A stretch of DNA of 8,519 nucleotides from Quisquiliibacterium sp. (GTDB lineage: Bacteria > Pseudomonadota > Gammaproteobacteria > Burkholderiales > Burkholderiaceae_E). The notes under the pieces were generated by a model. It saw nothing but the letters and a program-made list of their open reading frames with translations, had not been told where the DNA came from and made no database searches. The position numbers were made by a program, and so were the translations under genes. Where the stretch lies: the NCBI GenBank assembly GCA_023257915.1, contig JALRBB010000025.1, positions 1 to 8,519 on the forward strand, written 5' to 3'. This document shows, piece by piece, positions 1 through 6,520 of the stretch (its first letter is position 1; each line of letters starts with the position of its first letter).

Positions 1-1332
1 AACGCCGGGATGCATCAGCAGCACTTCCTCAACCTCGCGCGGATAGACGTTGGAGCCACCCGAGATGTACATGTCGGACTCGCGTCCGGTGATGTACAGC
101 AGTCCGCGCTCATCCAGGCGGCCAAGATCACCGGTGTGGAACCAGCCACCGCGCAAGGCCTTGGCGCTGGCCTCGGGGTTGTCGTGGTAGCCGGCAAACA
201 CCGCCGGACCGCGGCAGCAGATCTCACCGACCTCGCCAGTGGGCAGCGCTTGTAGATTTTCGTCGAGGATCGCCACCTGCATGCCGGTGCGAGGCCGTCC
301 ACAGGAGCCGATGTTCGCATTCGGATCGTCATCATCAGCCGAATGCATCTCGCGCGGCAGCACCGTGATGCAGCCAGTGACCTCACCGAGGCCAAAGTAC
401 TGCACGATGACCTTGCCGAGCTTTTGCAGCGCAAGTTTCTGGTCGGCTCGGTACATCGGCGCGCCAGCGTAAATCATGTAGCGCAGCGACGAGTGATCAA
501 AGCGATCGACCGCCGGATCTTCGACCAGCATCTTGACGATCGTCGGTACCGTGAACAGGTTGCTGACCCGATGCTGTTCGACCAACTGCCAGAACACTGC
601 CGGATCGAGCCGTTCGCTGGGCATCAGCACCGTCGCCGCGCCCCGCGCAACATTGAGCAGCGCATGAATGCCAGCGCCATGCGACAGCGGAGCGACCGCG
701 ATCGAGCAATCGCGCTCAGTGGTGCCCGGAATCAGATCAGCCAGGTGATTGGTCACGACAAAGGCCATCTGTCCATGCGTGAGCACGCCAGCCTTCGGGC
801 GCCCGGTGGTCCCGGAGGTGTAAAAGAACCACAACGGATCGTCCTGCGCGACGGTCTCCTCGGGCGCATGCTTGCCAAGCTGCGATGCGAGCATCGTCTC
901 GTAGGCAAGCTCGCCGGCGCGCGGCGTACCAATGCGAATCACATGGCGCAGCGTCTGCGACTCGCCACGTACCGCATCGACATGCGCATCGAAACCGTCT
1001 TCGGCGATCATCGCGACCGCCTGGCTGGAGGCGCCCAGATAGGCCACTTCCGGCGGAGTCAACCGAAAATTGGTCGGCACCCAGACACACCCCATCCGGA
1101 ACGCCACCCAGCAGCTCTCGAACATCTGCTGGTTATTGCGCGAGTGCACCAGAATGCGGTCGCCCTTGCGCAGGCCCAGCGCGCGCAGTGCGCAGACCAT
1201 CGCATCGACGCGCTGGTCCATCTCGCGCCAGCTGCAGTGCGCATCGCCTTGCACCAGTGCGGTATGCCCGGGAAAAAGGCGCGCACTCTGACGCAGCAAC
1301 TCCCCCAGGTTCATCACCTGCGCAGCGTTCAC
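1..1332 (-). CDS. AMP-forming acyl-CoA synthetase (ANL superfamily), partial, C-terminus beyond left edge
   Basis: This gene activates a carboxylic acid to acyl-AMP and then to acyl-CoA in the cytoplasm. I translated the minus strand by hand from 1332 to base 1 and found 444 codons with no stop, so the frame runs off the window. The ATP-binding P-loop motif YTSGTTGRPKAGVL lies at residues 171-184, the A5-like motif QYFGLGEVTG at about 311-320, HTGDLGRLDERG at about 399-410 with the ribose-binding Asp402, GR at 416-417, and SGGSNVYPREVEE near 424-436. The catalytic Lys of the small C-terminal domain would lie off the window; family members are usually 500-550 residues. The chosen start is a GTG (1332-1330) that overlaps the thiolase TGA as GTGA, with GGAGG at 1341-1337 and a 4-base spacer. 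An in-frame ATG at 1314 has no properly spaced ribosome binding site. The GLGE form of A5 and the DMYISGGSNVYP segment recall ligases for medium-chain or aromatic/alicyclic acids, but the substrate is unknown. Confidence 0.93.
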   Translation of the reverse strand, partial: MNAAQVMNLGELLRQSARLFPGHTALVQGDAHCSWREMDQRVDAMVCALRALGLRKGDRILVHSRNNQQMFESCWVAFRMGCVWVPTNFRLTPPEVAYLGASSQAVAMIAEDGFDAHVDAVRGESQTLRHVIRIGTPRAGELAYETMLASQLGKHAPEETVAQDDPLWFFYTSGTTGRPKAGVLTHGQMAFVVTNHLADLIPGTTERDCSIAVAPLSHGAGIHALLNVARGAATVLMPSERLDPAVFWQLVEQHRVSNLFTVPTIVKMLVEDPAVDRFDHSSLRYMIYAGAPMYRADQKLALQKLGKVIVQYFGLGEVTGCITVLPREMHSADDDDPNANIGSCGRPRTGMQVAILDENLQALPTGEVGEICCRGPAVFAGYHDNPEASAKALRGGWFHTGDLGRLDERGLLYITGRESDMYISGGSNVYPREVEEVLLMHPGV

Positions 1333-2495
1333 ACCGCCTCCAGCACGCTCAGATAGTTGGCGACCGCGGCCCCGCCCATGTTGAATACCGCGCCAAGTTG
1401 CGCACCAGGAATCTGCATATCCTGCGCGGTGCCGGTCAGCTGCATCGCCATCATCACGTGCTGAGACAGACCGGTGGCGCCGATCGGGTGCCCGCGACTC
1501 TTCAGGCCACCGGACGGATTGACCGGCAGGCGCCCATCCTTGGCGGTGACGCCGTCGAGAATGACGCGTGCGCCCTGGCCGTGCGGGGCAAGCCCCATCG
1601 CCTCATAGGCGAGCAGTTCGGCGATCGTAAAGCAATCGTGGGTCTCCACGACATCAAGGTCATCAAGCTTCAGACCGGCATCGACCAAGCCCTTGCCCCA
1701 GGCCTTGGCTGCGCCCTCGAAACGGGTGCGATCCCGGAGCGACAGCGGCAGGAACTCGTTAACCTGGGTACGCGAGCGCCAGCGCACCGCCGGTACCGAG
1801 GCGCCGGCCGCACGCTCGCTGGAGATCACGAGCGCGGCGGCGCCATCGGAGACCAGCGAGCAGTCGGAGCGCTTGAGCGGTCCGGCCACAAACGGGTTCT
1901 TGTCCGAGGCGTTGCGGCAGAAGTCGAAGCCGAGATCTCTGCGCATATGCGCATACGGATTGTCGACTCCGTTGCGATGATTCTTCGCGGCGATTGCGGC
2001 GATCGCATCGGACTGGTCACCAAAGCGTTCGAAGTACTCGCCGGCGATCTTGCCGAACACTCCGGCAAAGCCACCTGGCTCACCAGCCTCTTCCTTCACA
2101 TACGAGCAGCGCAGCAAGATGTCGCTGATCTGCGGCCCGGGCAGCGTATTCATTTTTTCGAAGCCGACCACCAGCGCATGCCGCATCCGCCCGCTTTGCA
2201 CCGCATCGAGCGCTGCCCAGATCGCGGCCGAGCCGGTCGCACAGGCGTTCTCAAGCCGCACCGACGGCGTGTGACGCAACTCGGGGATCGCAAGGCCTGC
2301 CAGTGCGGCCGTGAAGTCTTGCGGCACGAAACCGCCGTTGAAATGGCCGACGAAGACGCCGTCCAGATCGGCGGGCGCCAGGCCTGCGCTTTGGATCGCC
2401 GGCAGAGCGGCATCACGAAACAGCTGCTCCAGGTCGATCGAATCGAGCTTGCCAAACTGGGTATGGCCCCAGCCGGTGATCATTGGTGTATTCAT
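1329..2495 (-). CDS. thiolase family protein (SCP2-thiolase-like acetyl-CoA acetyltransferase)
   Basis: This 388-residue cytoplasmic enzyme probably cleaves a 3-oxoacyl-CoA with CoA, or runs the reverse condensation. The nucleophilic Cys is Cys85 in RLENACATGSAA, and the catalytic His is His336 in GGLKSRGHPIGATG; a further His (His286) sits in ETHDCFTIAE. The C-terminal loop reads VFNMGGAAVANY, so it lacks the second Cys of the classical CxGxG motif, as in SCP2-like thiolases. The frame stays open upstream to 2906, but family homology begins at the ATG at 2495 (MNTPMITGWGHTQFGKLD). An in-frame ATG at 2507 would add four residues. None of these starts has a clear Shine-Dalgarno sequence, which is a weak point of the start call. 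The stop overlaps the acyl-CoA synthetase start, so the two are almost certainly co-translated. Upstream, the gene is divergent from the dehydratase at 2653. Acyl chain specificity cannot be read from the sequence. Confidence 0.93.
   Translation of the reverse strand: MNTPMITGWGHTQFGKLDSIDLEQLFRDAALPAIQSAGLAPADLDGVFVGHFNGGFVPQDFTAALAGLAIPELRHTPSVRLENACATGSAAIWAALDAVQSGRMRHALVVGFEKMNTLPGPQISDILLRCSYVKEEAGEPGGFAGVFGKIAGEYFERFGDQSDAIAAIAAKNHRNGVDNPYAHMRRDLGFDFCRNASDKNPFVAGPLKRSDCSLVSDGAAALVISSERAAGASVPAVRWRSRTQVNEFLPLSLRDRTRFEGAAKAWGKGLVDAGLKLDDLDVVETHDCFTIAELLAYEAMGLAPHGQGARVILDGVTAKDGRLPVNPSGGLKSRGHPIGATGLSQHVMMAMQLTGTAQDMQIPGAQLGAVFNMGGAAVANYLSVLEAV
1337..1341 (-). promoter_or_regulatory. Shine-Dalgarno GGAGG for the acyl-CoA synthetase, inside the thiolase 3' end
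   Basis: On the minus strand GGAGG lies four bases before the GTG at 1332, within the last codons of the thiolase gene. It decides the GTG start over the downstream ATG at 1314. With the GTGA overlap it indicates translational coupling of the two genes. Confidence 0.7.
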
Positions 2496-2512
2496 GGGTT
2501 GCACCATCGAAG

Positions 2513-2551
2513 AAAAAACGGGTGGCTCGACGGCTGGGCGCGCCGTCGACC
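2513..2551 (-). promoter_or_regulatory. GC-rich hairpin followed by a T6 run in the thiolase leader (candidate attenuator/terminator)
   Basis: On the minus strand TCGACGGC (2549-2542) and GCCGTCGA (2534-2527) form a perfect 8-bp stem around a 7-base loop. Two more G:C pairs are possible (2551-2550 with 2525-2524) across one bulged G at 2526. Five bases later comes TTTTTT (2518-2513), and the thiolase ATG is only 17 bases further on. The shape is that of an intrinsic terminator or attenuator, although the T-run is not directly against the stem, which weakens the case. The same inverted repeat could instead be a double-stranded operator. No leader peptide or ligand-binding fold was recognised. 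Confidence 0.35.
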
Positions 2552-2574
2552 TCGCGATGTTACCGCGCAGGGGA

Positions 2575-2593
2575 ATCCGCGCGCTGCGCGGAT
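2575..2593. repeat. Perfect inverted repeat ATCCGCGC-GCT-GCGCGGAT (possible operator)
   Basis: Two perfect 8-base arms surround a 3-base centre, in the middle of the divergent gap between the thiolase and the dehydratase. The position, 60 bases before the dehydratase start and about 80 before the thiolase start, suits a shared regulator site. No T-run follows on either strand, so a terminator is unlikely. No regulator gene is present in the window, and in GC-rich DNA a repeat of this size can arise by chance. Confidence 0.3.
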
Positions 2594-2652
2594 CGCCCTT
2601 GGCTGGCGTGAATGACCGACAATCCTGGAAACCCGCATCGACCGGAGCCCGC

Positions 2653-3582
2653 ATGAGCCAGACCCGTACAGCCCGATACCAGGGCGTCTTTCCCGTGGTG
2701 CCAACCACGTTCACCGCCACCGGCGAGTTGGATCTGCCCAGCCAGTTGCGCTGCGTCGACTTCATGATCGACGCCGGCTCGAACGGGCTTTGCATCCTGG
2801 CGAACTTCTCCGAACAGTTCGCGCTGTCCGATGAGGAGCGCGAGGTGCTGACCCGCGCGATCATCGAACATGTCGCCGGCAGGGTGCCGGTGATCGTGAC
2901 CACCACACATTACAGCTCGCGGGTCTGTGCGCAGCGCAGCCGGCGTGCGCAGGAACTGGGCGCTGCCATGGTGATGGTGATGCCGCCCTACCATGGCGCG
3001 ACGATCCGCGCGCCCGAGCCGCTGATCATCGAGTTCTTCCAGACGCTGTCCGACGCGATCGACATTCCGATCATGATCCAGGACGCGCCGGTCAGCGGTA
3101 CGGTGCTGTCGGCGCCGCTGCTGGCCCGGATGGCGCGCGAGATTGAACATGTCAGCTACTTCAAGATCGAGACTGCCGGCGCGGCATCCAAGCTGCGCGA
3201 ACTGATCCGGCTTGGTGGCGAAGCGATCGAAGGGCCCTGGGACGGCGAAGAGGGCATCACCTTGTTCGCCGACCTGGACGCCGGAGCCACCGGTGCCATG
3301 ACGGGTGGCGGTTATCCGGACGGCATGCGCCTGATCGTCGACGCCTACGCGGCCGGGCAGCGCGAGCAGGCCTTCGAGCACTACCAGCGCTGGCTGCCGC
3401 TGATCAATTTCGAGAACCGCCAGGGCGGGCCGCTGGCGGCCAAGGCGCTGATGCTTGCCGGCGGCGTGATCGCCTGCGACGCGCCGCGCCATCCATTTCC
3501 GGCGATGAACGACCAGGTGCGAGCGGGGCTGCTCGAGACCGCCAGAAGGCTCGATCCGCTGGTGCTGAGCTGGGGGCGATAG
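2653..3582 (+). CDS. DapA-superfamily dehydratase, probably 2-keto-3-deoxy-L-arabonate (L-KDA) dehydratase
   Basis: This 309-residue class I aldolase-type TIM barrel most resembles, from memory, the L-2-keto-3-deoxyarabonate dehydratase of Azospirillum (AraD, EC 4.2.1.43). That enzyme makes alpha-ketoglutarate semialdehyde in non-phosphorylative pentose catabolism. Supporting stretches are GVFPVVPTTF (11-20), FMIDAGSNGLCILANFSEQF (37-56), IVTTTHYSS (81-89), MVMVMPPYHGAT (106-117), IEGPWDGEEG (192-201) and DAGATGAMTGGGYPDG (209-224). The Schiff-base Lys is Lys171 in SYFKIE. The DapA/NanA catalytic Tyr (YNxP) is replaced by Gln143 in IMIQDAP, and the DapA TT pair by NFSE, so a role in lysine synthesis is unlikely. 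The ATG at 2653 has CGGAG five bases upstream; the open frame continues back to 2311 but lies antisense to the thiolase. The arabonate dehydratase and arabinose dehydrogenase expected for a full pathway are not in the window. Family assignment is strong; the exact substrate is moderate. Confidence 0.9.
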   Translation: MSQTRTARYQGVFPVVPTTFTATGELDLPSQLRCVDFMIDAGSNGLCILANFSEQFALSDEEREVLTRAIIEHVAGRVPVIVTTTHYSSRVCAQRSRRAQELGAAMVMVMPPYHGATIRAPEPLIIEFFQTLSDAIDIPIMIQDAPVSGTVLSAPLLARMAREIEHVSYFKIETAGAASKLRELIRLGGEAIEGPWDGEEGITLFADLDAGATGAMTGGGYPDGMRLIVDAYAAGQREQAFEHYQRWLPLINFENRQGGPLAAKALMLAGGVIACDAPRHPFPAMNDQVRAGLLETARRLDPLVLSWGR

Positions 3583-3605
3583 AACGGGCCCGGGTTGCGC
3601 ACCGC

Positions 3606-3923
3606 CTACACTACGAACGAGACTTGGCCGGCGACCATCCGGTTCCAAAAGATGCTGTCCCCGTTGGGTACCACCAGCGGCGTGATCTGGTCGATGATCT
3701 GCTTGTGGCGCGGGTCGGCACGGTGCTGCACGTAGGCCGCCTCGTTCGCGTAACGCTCGTACAGCACGAACCGGCTCGGATCATCGCGCAGCTGGCAGAC
3801 GTCGAACTGAAAGCAGCCCTCTTCGGTGGTCACCGAACGATGGGCGTGCCGGGTCATCAGTTCCCGAAACTGGTCGACAGCCGCGGGCTGGACCTTGAAC
3901 TCTGCGATCACGACGTAGCTCAT
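3606..3923 (-). CDS. putative quinol monooxygenase (ABM/YgiN-like domain)
   Basis: This 105-residue protein is one complete antibiotic-biosynthesis-monooxygenase (dimeric alpha/beta barrel) domain, about the length of E. coli YgiN. The N-terminal strand is YVVIAEFKVQP (3-13). It is followed by a helix, the family signature TTEEGCFQFDVCQ (32-44), the second core strand RFVLYERYANEAAYVQH (51-67), and a helix ending near HKQIIDQI (73-80). Such proteins oxidise quinols or other electron-rich rings without a bound cofactor, or act only as small-molecule binding or protective proteins, so the activity is uncertain. The gene is last in the minus-strand series after the SDR gene, 59 bases downstream of it. 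It converges on the dehydratase, with 23 bases between the two stops. Only a weak GAG lies before the ATG, so translation may depend on the upstream genes. Confidence 0.88.
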   Translation of the reverse strand: MSYVVIAEFKVQPAAVDQFRELMTRHAHRSVTTEEGCFQFDVCQLRDDPSRFVLYERYANEAAYVQHRADPRHKQIIDQITPLVVPNGDSIFWNRMVAGQVSFVV

Positions 3924-3982
3924 AACGGCTCGATGACAGCTTCGCTGCGTTGAAACGGGGATTGGCGTGGCGACCGAGCGGC

Positions 3983-5017
3983 TCAGCCGCGCCCGGCCGC
4001 GACCGACTCCTGCGCCTCGCGCCAGGCGAGCAACCGGCGGATGCCCTCTTTCATGCCAATCTGAGGCTGCCAGCCGATCAGCTCACCGGCAAGCTGATGC
4101 GGGATATGGAAGGCGCCACCCGAGGTGAGCCGCACGGTTCCGGGCGGATCGGGCCGGGTCTCGGGCGTGAGGTCGCTTTCGCAGTAGTCGAGCACCATCT
4201 GCACCAGCTCGGCGAGCGTGACCGGCTCCGGACCGGACACATTGACTGCGACATCGCAGGCGGTGCTCTCGAAGGCCGCGCAGTTCGCGCGAGCCACGTC
4301 CGCGACGTTGACGAAGTGCTTGGTTTCGCTGCCATCGCCGGGCAGCACCGGGCGCTCTCCGCGCCGCACCTTGTCGTAGGTTTCCATGATGTACAGCGCA
4401 TTGGCCGCACGATAGTGCTGGCGCTCGCCGTAGACCGTGGAGTAGCGCAGCACCAGATAGCGCAGCCCGTACTTCTGGAAAAACTGCCGGCAAAGCTGCT
4501 CGCCGATGATCTTGGAGGCGCCATACAGCACCGCAGCCGGCGGCGCACCGGCCGAGTGAAATGGGCCCTGCTCGAGCAGTGCGCCGGACACTCCCGGCCC
4601 GTAGCCGTACACCGCATTGGAGGACGCGAACACCACCTTGCGCACGCCATTCACGCGACAAGCCTCGAGCATGTTCTGCACGCCGCGGATGTTGACGTCG
4701 ACCGCCTCCCAGGGCGTCTGCGAAAAACCCAGCGTCATGTACGCGGCCAGCATCAGCACCCCATCGAGACCATGCGTAGCGGCCAGCAGGTCGGGCAGGC
4801 GCATCACGTCGCCCTTGACCAGACGCACCCGCGGATTGTCCTTCAGGTGCGCGATCGCCTCTGGCGTGCCGAATGCGTAGTTATCGAGCAGAACCACTTC
4901 GCCGGCTCCGGCTGCGAGCAGCGCGTCGGCGGTGTGCGAACCCACCAGGCTCGCGGCGCCGGCGATCAGAATGCGCGCGCCGCGGATTGGCAGTGCGGCG
5001 CTGTTGTTGTCAGTCAC
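3983..5017 (-). CDS. NAD-dependent epimerase/dehydratase (extended SDR family)
   Basis: This 344-residue cytoplasmic protein has a Rossmann fold with the nucleotide loop GAASLVG at residues 20-26, where the usual central Gly is Ser23. An acidic residue at the end of the second strand (Asp45 in VVLLDN) favours NAD over NADP. The Asp of KGDV (Asp70) follows, then SSNAVYG (132-138), the catalytic pair Tyr165/Lys169 in YGASK, RYSTVYGERQ (191-200) and the substrate-domain motif HFVNVADVA (234-242). Length and motifs match sugar-nucleotide or sugar-acid epimerases/dehydrogenases (GalE/UDP-glucuronate epimerase type), but no polysaccharide genes are nearby. The aldehyde dehydrogenase context suggests a catabolic dehydrogenase or epimerase instead. 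The start is GTG at 5017, preceded by GGGAGAG at 5030-5024, and lies 33 bases after the aldehyde dehydrogenase stop, so the two are probably in one operon. The substrate is unknown. Confidence 0.92.
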   Translation of the reverse strand: MTDNNSAALPIRGARILIAGAASLVGSHTADALLAAGAGEVVLLDNYAFGTPEAIAHLKDNPRVRLVKGDVMRLPDLLAATHGLDGVLMLAAYMTLGFSQTPWEAVDVNIRGVQNMLEACRVNGVRKVVFASSNAVYGYGPGVSGALLEQGPFHSAGAPPAAVLYGASKIIGEQLCRQFFQKYGLRYLVLRYSTVYGERQHYRAANALYIMETYDKVRRGERPVLPGDGSETKHFVNVADVARANCAAFESTACDVAVNVSGPEPVTLAELVQMVLDYCESDLTPETRPDPPGTVRLTSGGAFHIPHQLAGELIGWQPQIGMKEGIRRLLAWREAQESVAAGRG

Positions 5018-5023
5018 TTGAAA

Positions 5024-5030
5024 CTCTCCC
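5024..5030 (-). promoter_or_regulatory. Shine-Dalgarno GGGAGAG for the SDR gene (supports a GTG start)
   Basis: On the minus strand GGGAGAG ends six bases before the GTG at 5017. It lies in the 33-base gap after the aldehyde dehydrogenase stop. It supports the GTG as the true start, because there is no ATG before the Rossmann motif at a suitable distance. Confidence 0.65.
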
Positions 5031-5050
5031 GTCGATGTTCCGTGGATGCG

Positions 5051-6520
5051 TCAGAGCGCCAGCGGCTTTTGCTGCACGCCGAAAAACACGCTCTTGACCT
5101 GGCTGTATAGCCGCAGGCCGTGCAGGCCTTTTTCGCGACCGATGCCGCTATCCTTGTAGCCGCCGAACGCGGTGGCGATATGCGACTGCTTGTAGGTGTT
5201 GATCCACACCGAACCGGCCTGCAGTTCGCGCGCGACGCGCCAGGCCCGTGCGATGTCGCCGGTCCACAGCCCGGCAGCCAGACCATAGACAGTGTCGTTG
5301 GCCTGCTCGATGAGGTCGGTCTCGTCGTCAAAAGGCAGCGTGACCAGCACCGGGCCAAAGATCTCCTCCTGGCAGGCGCGGGCGCGGTTGCTCAGGCCGT
5401 CGATGACGGTGGGCAGGTAGAACCAACCCTTGGCCAGTGCGGAATCATTCGGCTGAGCGCCGCCCACCAGCACCCGGCCGCCTTCGGCGCGGGCGATGTC
5501 CACGTAAGCGGCGACCCGCTCACGATGCGCGCGCGAGATCAGCGGGCCCATCTGCGCCGCCGGATCGTCCGGCATACCGACGCGCACCTGGCGGCTGCGC
5601 TCAACCAGCTCATCGACGAAGGCGCGGTAGATCGAACGCTGCACGAACAGGCGCGTACCCGCGACGCAGCTCTGACCGGCCGAGCCGTAGATGCCCGAAA
5701 TGACACCGGCCATTGCCATCGGCAGATTCGCGTCGTCGAACACGATGTGCGGTGACTTGCCGCCGAGTTCCAGCCCGACTGGCACCAGCCGGCTGCCGGC
5801 CACGGTGGCGATTGCCCGACCAGTTTCGGTGCCGCCGGTAAACGAGATCATCCGCACGCCCGGATGCGCGACCAGCGCAGCGCCGACATCCTCGCCATGG
5901 CCAGGCAGCGCGGTGAACAAGCCTTCGGGCAGCCCGGCCTCGGCGCAGATGCGGGCCAGCTCGAGCGCCAGCATCGGCGTTTCCTCCGACGGCTTCAGAA
6001 TGACGGCGTTGCCGGCAGCCAGCGCCGGCGCAGCCTTTTGCGCCTCGGCCATGATCGGCGAATTCCAGGGCGTAATCGCGGCGACCACGCCATACGGTTC
6101 GGCCAGCGACATCGAGAAATACTCGCCGCGCGGCGAGGTCATCTCGTTTTGCCAGGTTTCGCAGATTGCCGCGTAGTAGCGGAAATAGCTGGCCGCGCTG
6201 TCGACCATGTTCTGGCATTCCTTGAGCGGCTTGCCACTGTCGAACATCTGCAGCCGGGCAAGCGCGTCGCGCTCAGCGGCGATGCGTCGGCCGATCTCAT
6301 AGAGCGTGCTCGCGCGCTGGTCTGGACGCAGATTGCGCCAGGGCTTGCTGCGAAACGCATCTTGCGCGACCGTGACCGCCCGATCGACATCGGCTGGACT
6401 CGCGCGCGCGACGGTGCCCGCGACGCTGCCGTCTGCAGGGTAGATCGAGCGAATGACCGGATCGGCGTTGTTGTGCCATTGGCTGCCGATGCGAAACGGC
6501 CTGACGGTAGGGGCATCCAT
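5051..6520 (-). CDS. NAD(P)-dependent aldehyde dehydrogenase (ALDH superfamily)
   Basis: This full-length 489-residue cytoplasmic enzyme oxidises an aldehyde to the carboxylic acid with NAD(P). All core residues are present: the oxyanion Asn153 in TPWNSP, Lys176 in LKPSEETP for cofactor binding, the turn FTGGTETG (227-234), the general base Glu251 in LELGGKSP, the nucleophile Cys285 in GQSCVAGTR, and Glu386 in QEEIFGP. The C-terminal part has the usual FGGYKDSGIGREKG (452-465). It looks like the broad betaine-aldehyde/aromatic-aldehyde/semialdehyde group, and the substrate cannot be fixed from sequence alone. Alpha-ketoglutarate semialdehyde would be attractive beside the AraD-type dehydratase, but those enzymes form several ALDH clades and this one does not obviously match the Azospirillum type. 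It is the first gene of the minus-strand series ALDH-SDR-ABM and is divergent from the alpha/beta hydrolase, with 102 bases between the starts. AGGA lies rather far (12 bases) before the ATG. Confidence 0.96.
   Translation of the reverse strand: MDAPTVRPFRIGSQWHNNADPVIRSIYPADGSVAGTVARASPADVDRAVTVAQDAFRSKPWRNLRPDQRASTLYEIGRRIAAERDALARLQMFDSGKPLKECQNMVDSAASYFRYYAAICETWQNEMTSPRGEYFSMSLAEPYGVVAAITPWNSPIMAEAQKAAPALAAGNAVILKPSEETPMLALELARICAEAGLPEGLFTALPGHGEDVGAALVAHPGVRMISFTGGTETGRAIATVAGSRLVPVGLELGGKSPHIVFDDANLPMAMAGVISGIYGSAGQSCVAGTRLFVQRSIYRAFVDELVERSRQVRVGMPDDPAAQMGPLISRAHRERVAAYVDIARAEGGRVLVGGAQPNDSALAKGWFYLPTVIDGLSNRARACQEEIFGPVLVTLPFDDETDLIEQANDTVYGLAAGLWTGDIARAWRVARELQAGSVWINTYKQSHIATAFGGYKDSGIGREKGLHGLRLYSQVKSVFFGVQQKPLAL

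Noticed and set aside
343..1356. Plus-strand open frame of 337 codons
   Set aside because: It is antisense to the acyl-CoA synthetase, whose motifs are unmistakable. Its translation is rich in Arg, His and Gln with no family motif, typical of a shadow frame in GC-rich DNA.
885..2615. Plus-strand open frame of 576 codons
   Set aside because: It is antisense to the thiolase and the start of the ligase and shows no recognisable domain.
2599..2626. TTGGCT with a 16-base spacer and AATCCT as a sigma-70 promoter for the dehydratase
   Set aside because: The -10 box is a poor match and the -35 box matches at only four positions. I cannot support it above chance.
2496..2906. N-terminal extension of the thiolase frame up to 2906
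   Set aside because: The extra 137 codons run antisense through the dehydratase 5' end, and thiolase homology begins at MNTPMITGWGHT.
3585..3592. CGGGCCCG palindrome in the convergent gap as a terminator
   Set aside because: It has no loop and no T-run on either strand, so it is only a short GC palindrome.
2560..3648. Minus-strand open frame of 362 codons
   Set aside because: It is antisense to the dehydratase, which has clear DapA-superfamily motifs on the plus strand. The HHHHH-like stretch in this frame is just the complement of the MVMVM coding stretch.
3950..5110. Plus-strand open frame of 386 codons
   Set aside because: It is antisense to the SDR gene, low in hydrophobic structure, with no motif.
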